DNA from: Acidobacteriota bacterium
GTDB taxonomy: Bacteria > Acidobacteriota > Terriglobia > Acidiferrales > UBA7541
Assembly: GCA_003154775.1 (NCBI GenBank)
Contig: PMES01000035.1
Coordinates: forward strand, 1-64,000
Reading direction: 5' to 3'
Length of the DNA stretch: 64,000 nucleotides
Both the position numbers and the translations under genes were made by a program. The stretch's first letter is position 1; every line of letters starts with the position of its first letter. Below are positions 18,216-26,587 of this stretch, in pieces. The notes under the pieces are model-generated. The model saw only the letters and a list, made by a program, of their open reading frames with translations. It was not told the origin of the DNA and did no database searches.

Positions 18216-18273
18216 AGGTGAGCTACAGTTTGCAAAAAGGCCTGTAGCTCAGGTCTTCGAGGCCTGAGGGTTT
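18216..18273. repeat. CTGTAGCTC palindromic repeat, copy 1
   Basis: GAGCTACAG and CTGTAGCTC are inverted around a 13-nt spacer, followed by AGGTCTTCGAGGCCTGAGGGTTT. The second half recurs in inverted orientation at 35840-35869. It lies in the gap before the aldo/keto reductase. Confidence 0.6.
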
Positions 18274-18362
18274 TCGTTGGCGCTGGGAGGCGGGCGCGCC
18301 ATTTGCACTGCGATCCTTTGGTACCATACGGCTGAGATGATTCGGGCGAAAAGGAGGCAACG

Positions 18363-19346
18363 ATGCGCTGCCGTTTGTTGGGAAGAACCCCCTACAAAGT
18401 TTCGGAGGTGAGTTTTGGTGCATGGGCCATCGGGGGCTCGTGGGGCGCGGTATCGGATGAAGAGTCCTTGGCCGCGCTGCACAAGGCGATAGACTGCGGC
18501 GTCAACTTTATCGACACCGCCGACGTCTATGGAGATGGGCGAAGCGAGCGCCTGATCGCAAAACTCAAAAAGAGCAGGAAGGACGAAATCGTCGTTGCGA
18601 CAAAGGCTGGGCGGCGGCTGCCCCAGCAGACGGTCGAAGGATATAACCGGGAGAATTTGACGGCGTGGGTCGAGGAGAGTCTGCGGAATCTTTCGACTGA
18701 CGCATTGGACCTGTTGCAACTGCACTGCCCCCCTGGCGGGGTCTACGACAGGCCCGACATATTCGGCATCCTCGACGACATGGTGCGAGCGGGGAAAATT
18801 CGGTACTACGGTGTCAGCGTTGAAAAGGTAGAAGAGGCTCTGAAGGCCATTCAATATCCCAACGTGCAGACGGTGCAGATTATCTTTAATTGTTTTCGCC
18901 AGCGTCCGGCGGAAGTTTTCTTTGCCCAAGCGAAACAGAGGCAGGTGGGCATTCTTGCCCGCGTGCCGCTCGCCAGCGGCCTGCTGACGGGCAAGCTCGG
19001 TCGGGATTCCAGTTTCCCGAAGGACGACCACAGAAATTTCAACCGGCGCGGCGAAGCTTTCGATATCGGCGAAACCTTTTCCGGCGTGGATTACGATCTT
19101 GGCCTCGAGGCGGTGGAAGAAATTCGTAAACTTCTGCCTGCCGGCGTTTCGATGAGTCAGTTTGCACTGCGCTGGATCCTGATGTTCGATGCGGTGAGCT
19201 GCGCGATACCCGGAGGAAAACGGCCCGAGCAGGTTGCCGAAAACTGCCAGTCTTCGGAGCTGCCGCCGCTAACGGAAGAAGCGATGGCCGGCGTGCGCCG
19301 CATCTATGAAAGCAAGATTCGCCCGTTGGTGGGAGCGCGCTGGTGA
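18363..19346 (+). CDS. Aldo/keto reductase
   Basis: NADPH-dependent oxidoreductase, 327 aa, (beta/alpha)8 barrel. The catalytic Asp and Tyr are in NFIDTADVYGDGRSE, the Lys in VVATKAGRR and the His in DLLQLHCPP. The coenzyme 2'-phosphate loop region is CAIPGGKRPEQVAEN, characteristic of the AKR family. AAGGAGG lies six bases before the ATG. Short segments such as KIRYYGVSVEKVEEALKA match the YhdN/Tas-like group acting on varied carbonyl substrates. Monocistronic, after a strong terminator. Confidence 0.93.
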   Translation: MRCRLLGRTPYKVSEVSFGAWAIGGSWGAVSDEESLAALHKAIDCGVNFIDTADVYGDGRSERLIAKLKKSRKDEIVVATKAGRRLPQQTVEGYNRENLTAWVEESLRNLSTDALDLLQLHCPPGGVYDRPDIFGILDDMVRAGKIRYYGVSVEKVEEALKAIQYPNVQTVQIIFNCFRQRPAEVFFAQAKQRQVGILARVPLASGLLTGKLGRDSSFPKDDHRNFNRRGEAFDIGETFSGVDYDLGLEAVEEIRKLLPAGVSMSQFALRWILMFDAVSCAIPGGKRPEQVAENCQSSELPPLTEEAMAGVRRIYESKIRPLVGARW

Positions 19347-19499
19347 AGTAGTGTCTGGTGGGATAAGTTCGACGGGCGCACTTTTAACGCGTTGAAACAA
19401 CTTCGGGTAGCCATCCATTGGCATCCTTTAGCAGGCGCGACCCCAAAAATGATGTAACCTCGGAGCTTCCCGGACAGTAAGCGTAGATAGAGGCGGTGC

Positions 19500-20021
19500 A
19501 TGGAACTGCTGGAGCGATTCGCGGCGGGCGATGTGGATGCCTTCGAAGCGCTTTTCCGGCAGCACCAGGGCGAAATCTTTCGCTGGCTCATGCGCATCGT
19601 CCGCAACACCGCCGTTGCCGAGGATTTGACCGTGGAAACTTTCTGGCGCATGCACCGGGCCCACGTCCGCTTCGACCCGGCCATGGGAAATTGCGGGGCA
19701 TGGCTGCGGCGCATCGCCACGAACGCGGCCATCGATCACCTTCGTCATGCGGGCCGCGAAGTTCCCTTGCCAGACGAGCTGCCCGCCACGGCGCAGCAGC
19801 CGCCCGGAGAGCAACTCGAGCTTCGCCGCGAAATCCTTCGCGCGATGAACAAGCTTTCGCCGCGCCTGCGCGCCGTTGTGTTGCTGGCGCTGGTGGAAGA
19901 GGAACCCTACCAGAGCATCGCCGAGGCCCTGGGGATTTCGGAAAGCGCCGTGAAGTTACGCGTCTTTCGCGGCGTGCGCATTTTGAGAAAAACGCTATCG
20001 GAGGCAGGAGTCCACCCATGA
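19500..20021 (+). CDS. ECF-type RNA polymerase sigma factor
   Basis: A 173-aa sigma-70 family protein containing only regions 2 and 4. Region 2 is FEALFRQHQGEIFRWLMRIV...AEDLTVETFWRMHRA, then AWLRRIATNAAIDHLR. Region 4 is LSPRLRAVVLLALVEEEPYQSIAEALGISESAVKLRVFRG. Its stop overlaps the next ORF (ATGA), which encodes a small membrane protein with a DLWP motif, the arrangement of a sigma/anti-sigma pair. The target regulon cannot be read from the window. Confidence 0.94.
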   Translation: MELLERFAAGDVDAFEALFRQHQGEIFRWLMRIVRNTAVAEDLTVETFWRMHRAHVRFDPAMGNCGAWLRRIATNAAIDHLRHAGREVPLPDELPATAQQPPGEQLELRREILRAMNKLSPRLRAVVLLALVEEEPYQSIAEALGISESAVKLRVFRGVRILRKTLSEAGVHP

Positions 20022-20239
20022 AGGAACCGGAAATTGACGATCTGAAGAAGCTGTTGAAGGATTCCCTGCCCCCCGCTCACGGCGTCGAACTCGGGCGCGA
20101 CCTGTGGCCGGCGATGCTTCAGCGGCTCGACCAGCGCACGTTACGCGTGCCCTGGTGGGATTGGGCCTTGCTCGCGACCCTTGCTGCCGTGCTTTGCTTT
20201 TTCCCGGGAATCATTCCCGCGTTGTTGTACCACCTGTAA
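20018..20239 (+). CDS. Small membrane protein, probable anti-sigma factor
   Basis: A 73-aa protein: a cytoplasmic N-terminal half (EIDDLKKLLKDSLPP...LGRDLWPAMLQRLD) and one C-terminal membrane helix (WALLATLAAVLCFFPGIIPALLY). GRDLWPxxxxRL is a short motif common in membrane anti-sigma factors coupled to ECF sigma genes. It has no zinc-binding HxxxCxxC motif. Coupled by a 4-base overlap to the sigma gene. The role as its inhibitor is inferred from position, topology and motif. Confidence 0.75.
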   Translation: MKEPEIDDLKKLLKDSLPPAHGVELGRDLWPAMLQRLDQRTLRVPWWDWALLATLAAVLCFFPGIIPALLYHL

Positions 20240-20252
20240 GAAAGGAGTAGTC

Positions 20253-20666
20253 ATGAACAAGCATCCCTATTTGCGCGCTTATCTCGCTGGAATTGCGGTA
20301 CCGACTGTTTTTCTCCTCGTGATTATGACCAGCTACACGGTCATTCGTTATGTCTGGGATGTCCCCATCGCCATCGAACGCGTGATCGTGTTCCCGATGG
20401 CCGCGGTGCCCAATGCCTGGGGGTTGTGGAACGTGCTGTACCGTGCGTTCTTTGCAGGCCGGCGCGTTTCTCTGGGTGTGTTCGGCGGGGCGCTCCCGCT
20501 GCTGCTGGCCCCGGGCGGCTACGTCGTCGCGCGGCTGCTCGATTTCACGATACCTCACGAAGTGTTCGTTCTGGCTCCCTTTGGGTTGCCCGTGGCCCTG
20601 ATTATTTACTATCTCGCGTGGAAGTATTTCGTCGGCTTTCTCAATGCGGAGCTGGGTATCGCTTGA
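20253..20666 (+). CDS. Small membrane protein, third gene of the sigma cassette
   Basis: A 137-aa protein with four hydrophobic segments (AYLAGIAVPTVFLLVIMTSY, VIVFPMAAVPNAWGLWNVLY, GGALPLLLAPGGYVVARLL, FVLAPFGLPVALIIYYLAW). AAAGGAG lies seven bases before the ATG. It starts 13 bp after the probable anti-sigma gene and is likely co-transcribed. Family not recognised; it may be a signal-sensing or target component of the sigma system. Confidence 0.7.
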   Translation: MNKHPYLRAYLAGIAVPTVFLLVIMTSYTVIRYVWDVPIAIERVIVFPMAAVPNAWGLWNVLYRAFFAGRRVSLGVFGGALPLLLAPGGYVVARLLDFTIPHEVFVLAPFGLPVALIIYYLAWKYFVGFLNAELGIA

Positions 20667-20723
20667 TCACGCCCAAGTAACAAAGAGAGCGTCGAAACAC
20701 GGCAGGCGGCTGGACGATAGACA

Positions 20724-20761
20724 CAAAAACGGGTGCCTCTCGACAAAAGCGAGGGGCACCC
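20724..20761 (-). terminator. Rho-independent terminator of the Spy-like gene (minus strand)
   Basis: Read on the minus strand, GGGTGCCCCTCG, a short loop and CGAGAGGCACCC form a stem followed by GTTTTTG. It lies 50 bp past the stop of the Spy-like gene and also faces the end of the sigma cassette. Confidence 0.8.
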
Positions 20762-20811
20762 GAAACATCCTATTGCGCGGTGAATTGTGCTGGGCCGCCG
20801 ATTGGGTTTGC

Positions 20812-21510
20812 TTAGTTCTTCGGCTGCGGCTGCGGCTGCCCCTGCGCATTAGGCGCCGGAGCCGGACCGTGCTGTCCCTTGTGTCCTTCCCCGCGCGGGC
20901 CGCCGGGGCGTGCCGGGCCACCCTCGTGCCGCCGGCGCTCACTCATCAATTGGTGAAGCTTCTCGCGTTGCTCGGGGGTAATCGCCTCGCGCATGGCCAA
21001 CCGATAGTGGACCGCGGATTTTTCCAGAGCCAGTCGAGCGGTGCTGATTTCCTGCAGCTTGCTGTCGATCGCGGCGCGATCCGGCTTGTCGGCTTCGAGC
21101 AGGTCCTTCAAGTCAACCCGCTTCACCTCAAGATCGGCACGCTCGCGAATTTCCGACTTGCGGAAGTCCGACTCCTGCTTGCGGATCGCGCCTACTTGTT
21201 CGGCGGTGATACCGAGTTTCTGCCGAATGGCCGGGTCTTTCAAAAGGCGTGCGAGTCCGAATTCCCCTTGCCCCCTGCCGAAACCGCGCTCGCCCATGCG
21301 TTCGCCTCCGCCGAAGCCATCTTGCCTATGGCCCCATTGGCCTCGCTCCTCACCGGGGCCCCCGGCTCGCATTTGATCGTGTCCCCCGAACCCACCCCGA
21401 GGTCCTTGCTGCTCGGGTGGTGGATCCTGCGGGTCGCCCTGCGCCAGGACCGGGGCGGAGCTAAGCGCCACAGCCAGAACAGCCAGAGCCGCTTTCGAGT
21501 AAATTTCCAT
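20812..21510 (-). CDS. Periplasmic Spy/CpxP-like protein (LTxxQ repeat)
   Basis: A 232-aa secreted protein starting at the ATG that opens a signal peptide (KAALAVLAVALSSAPVLA, cleavage before QGDP). A Gly/Arg-rich segment follows. The helical Spy-like core contains two LTxxQ-type motifs: LGITAEQVGAIRKQ and AITPEQREKLHQLM. The C-terminus is rich in Pro, Gly, His and Gln and could bind metals. Known relatives act as ATP-independent chaperones or heavy-metal sensors of the periplasm. GGGAGA precedes the chosen start; the track ORF extends about 100 residues upstream without support. Confidence 0.82.
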   Translation of the reverse strand: MEIYSKAALAVLAVALSSAPVLAQGDPQDPPPEQQGPRGGFGGHDQMRAGGPGEERGQWGHRQDGFGGGERMGERGFGRGQGEFGLARLLKDPAIRQKLGITAEQVGAIRKQESDFRKSEIRERADLEVKRVDLKDLLEADKPDRAAIDSKLQEISTARLALEKSAVHYRLAMREAITPEQREKLHQLMSERRRHEGGPARPGGPRGEGHKGQHGPAPAPNAQGQPQPQPKN

Positions 21511-21928
21511 GATGTATTCTCCCGTATCGTGCTTTCCGTTGCCACTGTGTACAATTCCCTTCTGCCGACAAAAAGGTTCCCGAAGCACGCGGCCGGGTGC
21601 CCCCATGCCCGGCAGCATCATTTGGGCATTTGGTTCTTGCGCCGCGAAGACGCATCCGTAAAATACATTAAGTAGCCTATTTTCAAGCACTTGGGGAATG
21701 GAAATCTGGAGACCCTTGGAGCAGGTCCCGGCCAGCCATGTTCGGCGTGCGACCGCGGCGCAGGCTTCGCGTGCTGGGACGACTTTGCGTGTTCCTCGAT
21801 CCAAGCGAAGCCCACGCCAGCGCTGCCTTTATCGCTCCCGGTGAATTGCTGGAGTGGTATGCTGCCCTCGTGAATCCTGAATTTATCCGAAAGGCTGCGC
21901 CACGCGGCGATCAGAGAGGGAAAAAATA
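21511..21928. other. Intergenic region between divergent genes, about 420 bp
   Basis: It separates the minus-strand Spy-like gene from the plus-strand DUF336-like gene and should hold both promoters. AT-rich stretches such as AAAATACATTAAG around 21660 are the best promoter candidates. ORFs of about 60 codons here lack ribosome binding sites and family features. No repeat was recognised. Confidence 0.4.
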
Positions 21929-22468
21929 ATGAAGATACACCTGTTTACGATAAGCATTTTGCTGGTAGCGGTAATTGGCGCCGGCGAGGAACGCTTCGGG
22001 AAAGCTGCTTTCAACACTGAGGAGATCCGCGCGGTCAACGCCCCCGAGCAGGGCAGCGCGAAGAACTTCGATGCGTCGGCGGACGCGGCGCTGCTGGCGA
22101 TGAAGAAGCACGCCACGGAGCTCAAGATCGGGGGAGTTGCCGTGGTGGCCTATTTTGAAGGCGACACCCTTCAGTCCTGGAGTTCGAAGATGGTGGTGGT
22201 GGGCCGGATGAAAGATGCTCCCTCGACGGGCAACAACGGCTCCAATCTGCTGGGGATCGCTTACGCGAAGGCGGCGGAGATGGCAGACACGCTGCAGAAC
22301 AGCGGCAGCGGCACGCGCCCGCCGATGATTGGAGAATTCGGCTGGCAAGGTGGCGTGATTGCCCGCGCGAAGACCGGCTATGTGATCGCGGCATTCAGCG
22401 GAGGCAAGTCCGAGGACGATGTGGAGGTTTCCCGGGCCGGGCTTGAGGTGCTGAAGAGCGCTCTGTAG
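21929..22468 (+). CDS. Secreted GlcG/HbpS-like (DUF336) protein
   Basis: A 179-aa protein with a short N-terminal hydrophobic segment (LFTISILLVAVIGAG) as a signal peptide or anchor. The body follows the HbpS/GlcG pattern: ADAALLAMKKHATELKIGGVAVVAYFEGD, then NLLGIAYAKAAEMADTLQNSG, and GVIARAKTGYVIAAFSGGKSEDDVEVSRAGLEVLK. Relatives bind heme or cobalamin, or have no known function. GAGGG lies a few bases before the ATG. It stands alone. Confidence 0.7.
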   Translation: MKIHLFTISILLVAVIGAGEERFGKAAFNTEEIRAVNAPEQGSAKNFDASADAALLAMKKHATELKIGGVAVVAYFEGDTLQSWSSKMVVVGRMKDAPSTGNNGSNLLGIAYAKAAEMADTLQNSGSGTRPPMIGEFGWQGGVIARAKTGYVIAAFSGGKSEDDVEVSRAGLEVLKSAL

Positions 22469-22590
22469 GCGGCTGGCCAGCGCGATAGATGCGCAGGCGA
22501 CTCAGAACACCCGCTGCACTTTGAGAGCAGATCTGGGGGAAGGGGCATCAGGTGCCGGAGTAGCGCTGCTCTTTCCACCTGAGGCGATCC

Positions 22591-22686
22591 GATGAGGATC
22601 GCCGAAGGACCCCAACATCAAGATTGTGCAAGGTGTATTAATTGAGATCTTTCGGGGCGCAAACGGCGCGCCCCTCAAGATGACAG
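22591..22686. repeat. TGTCATCTTGAGGGG-type dispersed repeat, copy 1 (inverted)
   Basis: On the minus strand this reads TGTCATCTTGAGGGGCGCGC...CCCCGAAAGATCTCAA...CTTGCACAATCTTG...CTTCGGCGATCCTCATC. The same order of blocks recurs at 57459-57571, so it is one element present twice in opposite orientations. Confidence 0.85.
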
Positions 22687-22790
22687 CGTGCTGCGTAGTT
22701 TGAATAACATCAGAATTGTAGCTCGTGAAAAAGTCCGACTAGCCGGCGGCTGGCCGCTGCCCGCAACTTTCCCTGTGCTATTCTCTGTGC

Positions 22791-23729
22791 ATGAGCGCAC
22801 GCCTCCTGGACGGCCTGAAAATCCGCGACCAGATCTTTGAGGAATTAAAGGAAGAGACCCGCAAACTCGCCGCGCAGGGTGTGCGCCCGGGACTGGCCGC
22901 GGTGCTGGTCGGCGAAAATCCCGCCTCGCAACTTTACGTCAAAAGCAAAATCGCGGCCTGCGAGCAACTGGCCCTGGCGAGCTGGCTGCACACGCCGCCC
23001 GCTTCCATTTCCACGGAGCAATTGTTGCAGTTGGTGCGCGACCTCAACGCCGACAACAACGTGGATGGCATTCTGGTGCAACTGCCTTTGCCCGCCCAGG
23101 TTGACGCGAAGCGCATCCTGGAAGCCGTCGATCCCGCGAAGGACGTGGACGGTTTCCATCCCGTGAACCTAGGCAAGCTGGTCAGCAATCGTCCGGGACT
23201 CGTGGCATGCACGCCGGCCGGCTGCATGGAAATTCTGCGCCGCTACCAGATTCCCGTGGAAGGCGCGAACGCCGTGGTGCTGGGCCGCAGCGACATTGTT
23301 GGCAAGCCCATGGCGCTTCTGCTGATGCACGCGAATGCCACGGTGACAATCTGCCATTCCAAAACGCGCGATTTGCCGGAGGTAGTTCGCCGCGCGGACA
23401 TCGTCGTCGCGGCGATGGGCAAAGCGGGTTACGTGCAGCCGGATTGGATTCGCCCGGGCGCCGCGGTGATTGACGTCGGCACCAACAAGGTCACCGATCC
23501 GGGGGAGGCTGTGCGGCTGCTGCGCAACTTTCCAGAGCGCCTGGAAAAATTCCGCGCGAAGGGGAATGTGCTGCTCGGCGACGTGCATCCCGACGCGCTG
23601 CAAATTGCGGGGGCGCTCACGCCGGTGCCGGGAGGCGTGGGACCGATGACCATCACAATGCTGATGAGCAACACGGTGAAAGCCGCGCGGCTACGGCGTC
23701 TTCCCAACGCCGCGGTTGCCGGGCATTAA
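22791..23729 (+). CDS. folD: Bifunctional methylenetetrahydrofolate dehydrogenase/cyclohydrolase
   Basis: Interconverts 5,10-methylene-, 5,10-methenyl- and 10-formyl-tetrahydrofolate in one-carbon metabolism; 312 aa, cytoplasmic. The catalytic lysine is in SQLYVKSKIAACEQL, followed by LPLPAQVD, KDVDGFHPVNLG, the dinucleotide loop VVLGRSDIVGKPMALLL and the C-terminal TPVPGGVGPMTITMLM. No ribosome binding site precedes the ATG, and a TATTCT box ends only six bases upstream, so the message may be leaderless. coaE follows after 86 bp. Confidence 0.98.
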   Translation: MSARLLDGLKIRDQIFEELKEETRKLAAQGVRPGLAAVLVGENPASQLYVKSKIAACEQLALASWLHTPPASISTEQLLQLVRDLNADNNVDGILVQLPLPAQVDAKRILEAVDPAKDVDGFHPVNLGKLVSNRPGLVACTPAGCMEILRRYQIPVEGANAVVLGRSDIVGKPMALLLMHANATVTICHSKTRDLPEVVRRADIVVAAMGKAGYVQPDWIRPGAAVIDVGTNKVTDPGEAVRLLRNFPERLEKFRAKGNVLLGDVHPDALQIAGALTPVPGGVGPMTITMLMSNTVKAARLRRLPNAAVAGH

Positions 23730-23815
23730 AAGATTCTGCTGCGCCGTACTCGCGATTTTGTGGCCACACTTTCCGAGGCGGGCTTTCTGATCTTCAGGGG
23801 AGAGTTCCGGAGTTT

Positions 23816-24421
23816 ATGCTGAAATTCGGCTTAACCGGCAGCATTGCCAGCGGAAAGAGCGCGGTGGCGGCGCTGCTGCACGAAATGGGTTTTCCGGTGC
23901 TCGACGCGGATTCCGTGGCCCACAAACTGATGGAGCCGGGGCAACCGGCGCGCGAGGAGATTCTGCGGGAGTTTGGCGCGGAGCTCGCCGGGGCCGACGG
24001 GCGAATTGACCGCGCAAAGTTGGCAGCGATCGTCTTCGCCGATCCCGCCAGGCTGGCGAAACTCAACGCGATCCTGCATCCGCGCGTCGAACAGATCATG
24101 CTCAACCAGTATGAGGAGTGGAAACGGAGCGGCGTGCGCGATGCCGCGTTTGTGGAGGCGGCGCTGCTGGTCGAAGCAGGCTTCGTGAGCAAACTCGACG
24201 GGCTGGTGGTGGCCTGGTGCGAGCCGGAGCAGCAACTCGAGCGGTTGAAAGCGCGCGGCATGAGCGAGTTGGATGCCAAGCGCCGCATCGCCGCGCAACT
24301 CCCGCTGGAGGAAAAGCTTCGCCTGGCCACATTTACCATCGATTGCTCGGGAACGATGGAATCCACGCGCGCGCAGGTACGGGCCCTCGCCGCGAAGCTC
24401 CGCAAATCCTCCGCTCTGTGA
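23816..24421 (+). CDS. coaE: Dephospho-CoA kinase
   Basis: Last enzyme of coenzyme A synthesis; phosphorylates the 3'-hydroxyl of dephospho-CoA. 201 aa, the usual length. Walker A is GSIASGKSAVAALL; FPVLDADSVAHKLMEPG carries the conserved DAD acid residues; HPRVEQIMLNQ and VEAALLVEAGF match the family. The lid region has LKARGMSELDAKRRIAAQLPLEEK. Probably co-transcribed with folD. Confidence 0.96.
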   Translation: MLKFGLTGSIASGKSAVAALLHEMGFPVLDADSVAHKLMEPGQPAREEILREFGAELAGADGRIDRAKLAAIVFADPARLAKLNAILHPRVEQIMLNQYEEWKRSGVRDAAFVEAALLVEAGFVSKLDGLVVAWCEPEQQLERLKARGMSELDAKRRIAAQLPLEEKLRLATFTIDCSGTMESTRAQVRALAAKLRKSSAL

Positions 24422-24450
24422 GGCCCGGGAGGAATTCGCCGGACGCCGCG

Positions 24451-24470
24451 TATTTTCCTATACTAGAGGG
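24451..24470 (+). promoter_or_regulatory. Candidate promoter -10 region for the HtrA gene
   Basis: TTTTCCTATACTAGAGGG contains TATACT about 48 bp before the HtrA start. A very similar string, TTCCTATAGTATAAGAGGG, lies between the DUF374 and FecR genes at 26530-26549. No convincing -35 box is visible in either place. Confidence 0.35.
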
Positions 24471-24512
24471 CTGAAACTCTGGAATTGCCGGGAAGGCGGA
24501 GGCATTACGCAA

Positions 24513-25691
24513 ATGACGCAAGGAACGAAGAACAACCGAGGACGCCTGATTCTGGTGGCCCTGATCCTGGTGCTGGGAGCCTTTTGGGTAGGGGCGCGCT
24601 ACGGCCCGAAGCAGGCGGAAAAGGTGGAAGCGCGACGCATCGCCGCCGTGCAACCGGGCCTGAGCGAGAAGCCTGTGGCCGGCAAGAATGAAGCGCTGAC
24701 CGAGGAAGAATCCATCAACGTGCGCATCTACCGCCAGGCATCGCCGGCTGTGGCCAATATTTTGACGAAGGCCACGGAGTACGATTTCTTCATGGATCCC
24801 GTGCCGGTGGAAGGCGCAGGCTCGGGATTTGTTATTGATCCGCGCGGCTATATCCTGACGAACTATCACGTGGTTGCGGGGGCGCAGACGATTGAAGTGA
24901 TCCTGGGCGATCAGAGCCATTATCCGGCGAAGTTCATCGGCGCGGACCAGCGCAATGACGTTGCGCTGGTGAAGATCGAGCCCAAAGGCAAGCAGCTTAG
25001 CGCGCTGCCGCTGGGCGATTCTTCGACGCTGCAGGTGGGGCAGAAGGTTCTGGCCATCGGCGATCCGTTCGGCTTCCAATCGACGCTCACTACGGGTGTG
25101 GTGAGCGCGCTGGGCCGCACAGTGCAGACCAGCCAAACCACGTTTATTGATGAAGCGATTCAGACCGACGCCTCCATCAACCGCGGCAACTCCGGAGGGC
25201 CGTTGATTAACACGCATGGCGAGGTGATCGGCATCAACTCCGCGATCTACACGCCCTCTGGAACGACGGCGGGCATCGGCTTCGCCATCCCGATTAACAC
25301 GGCAAAGCTCATCGCCAACGATTTGATGTCGGAAGGGCGCGTGCGGCGCGCGTATCTCGGCGTGCAGACGGTGCCGGTCGGCGGATGGCTCGCGGAGGCG
25401 CTCGATCTGCCGGTGCAGGATGGCTTGCTGGTGGAGCAGACCACCAAGGGCAGCCCGGCGGCGGCCGCGGGAATCCGCGGTGGCGATCGCGTGGCCGAAG
25501 CGGGCATGCGGCGCATCGTGATCGGCGGCGACGTGATCGTGGCGCTGGATGGGCAGAAGGTGGCGAATCAGTTTGACATGAATGTGCTGCTGAACCGCAA
25601 GCGCCCGGGCGACACCGTGACAATCACGGTGTATCGCGGGGCCAAGAAAGTGGATGTTCCCGTAAAACTCGGCGAACACGATGGCAACTGA
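24513..25691 (+). CDS. HtrA/Deg family trypsin-like serine protease with PDZ domain
   Basis: Envelope protein-quality protease, 392 aa from the ATG at 24513; the longer track ORF runs back through coaE. One N-terminal membrane anchor (LILVALILVLGAFWVGARY). The catalytic triad is His in TNYHVVAG, Asp in QRNDVALVKI and Ser in NRGNSGGPLI. A single PDZ domain follows (about residues 280-390: YLGVQTVPVGGWLAEAL...GLLVEQTTKGSPAAAAGIRGGD...RKRPGDTVTITVYRG). Extra residues within the PDZ (VAEAGMRRIVIGG) are slightly unusual. Sits in the membrane facing the periplasm. Confidence 0.95.
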   Translation: MTQGTKNNRGRLILVALILVLGAFWVGARYGPKQAEKVEARRIAAVQPGLSEKPVAGKNEALTEEESINVRIYRQASPAVANILTKATEYDFFMDPVPVEGAGSGFVIDPRGYILTNYHVVAGAQTIEVILGDQSHYPAKFIGADQRNDVALVKIEPKGKQLSALPLGDSSTLQVGQKVLAIGDPFGFQSTLTTGVVSALGRTVQTSQTTFIDEAIQTDASINRGNSGGPLINTHGEVIGINSAIYTPSGTTAGIGFAIPINTAKLIANDLMSEGRVRRAYLGVQTVPVGGWLAEALDLPVQDGLLVEQTTKGSPAAAAGIRGGDRVAEAGMRRIVIGGDVIVALDGQKVANQFDMNVLLNRKRPGDTVTITVYRGAKKVDVPVKLGEHDGN

Positions 25692-25752
25692 GCCGGACTC
25701 TGAATAACCGCGGCCACGAAAACGGGCACGTGCAGGTGACGGAAGTCTTTGC

Positions 25753-26529
25753 TTACGGGCCAAACTCGGCGCGGTAGCGGTTGCGTTCGTCTTCGCTCAT
25801 CGCATACCAGCCTTCCGCGATGTCGCGCACGCGTTCCAGGGCCTTCTGCATCTCTTCGTGCTTCGCTTTGATCATCTCCGAATCGGCATCTTGGGGCACG
25901 TAGATCGGTTTGTGGGCGATAATCACCGCGCGCGTGAACAATCCCGGCAACAGAAATTGATCCCAGGTCTTCAGAATGGTTTTGCCGCGTTCAGCGCCCA
26001 CGTGAAACACTTGAATGGGCACGCCGGTCATGCGCGCGAGCAGCACCGGCCCCACCTTGGCCACATAGCGGGGACCGCGCGGCCCGTCAATGGTGAAGGC
26101 GCAGTCGAGACCTTCTTCAATGCGCTTGGCCATGACTTGCAAGCCGCGTAAGCCGCCGCGCGAGGAGCTGCCCTGGGCGGTGCCGAAGCCCAGCCACTCG
26201 ATCACCTTGCGGGTCCACTGGCCGTCGAACGCGGTCGTGTTCATCACCACAATGCCGCGGTTCCGGGCGTACCAGGTTATCGGCAGAATCACGCGATGCC
26301 AGAAAGCCCAGATGCTCGGCTTCTTCGCTGCCCAGAAGGCCTCGTGCTGAGCGCCGCCCACCACTTCAAAGCGCAGAGTCGGCCCCACGGTTCGGATCAC
26401 GCTAAAGACCGCCGCGGCGATAATTGGAATTTGCACGCGCCGGTGCCAGGGCAGTTTGGGCAGGCGGATGTCGTAGTGCGGGCTGATCGCCTCGGGCGCC
26501 TCTTCCCTGCCGTTTTCCGGGTTTGCCAT
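25753..26529 (-). CDS. DUF374 lysophospholipid acyltransferase-like protein
   Basis: A 258-aa protein of the LPLAT superfamily related to lipid A acyltransferases. Family features: one N-terminal hydrophobic segment (IPIIAAAVFSVIRTVGPTL), PSIWAFWHRVILPITWYAR (the HxxxxD-equivalent block), FGTAQGSSSRGGLRGLQVM and AFTIDGPRGPRYVAKVGPVLLAR. The start is the ATG at 26529; the track ORF continues into the divergent gene without support. Likely an inner-membrane enzyme of outer-membrane lipid assembly; exact acceptor unknown. Confidence 0.88.
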   Translation of the reverse strand: MANPENGREEAPEAISPHYDIRLPKLPWHRRVQIPIIAAAVFSVIRTVGPTLRFEVVGGAQHEAFWAAKKPSIWAFWHRVILPITWYARNRGIVVMNTTAFDGQWTRKVIEWLGFGTAQGSSSRGGLRGLQVMAKRIEEGLDCAFTIDGPRGPRYVAKVGPVLLARMTGVPIQVFHVGAERGKTILKTWDQFLLPGLFTRAVIIAHKPIYVPQDADSEMIKAKHEEMQKALERVRDIAEGWYAMSEDERNRYRAEFGP

Positions 26530-26587
26530 ATTCCTATAGTATAAGAGGGTTGCCGTGATGTTGCGTGCTTTGGAGTGAATTGAATTG
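26530..26587. promoter_or_regulatory. Divergent promoter region, DUF374 and FecR genes
   Basis: The 58-bp gap contains TTCCTATAGTATAAGAGG, offering -10-like hexamers on both strands (TATAGT and, inverted, TATACT). Very short 5' leaders are implied for both genes. Confidence 0.4.

Noticed and set aside
21738-21929. 63-aa ORF before the DUF336-like gene
   Set aside because: No ribosome binding site; its end overlaps the leader of the real gene.
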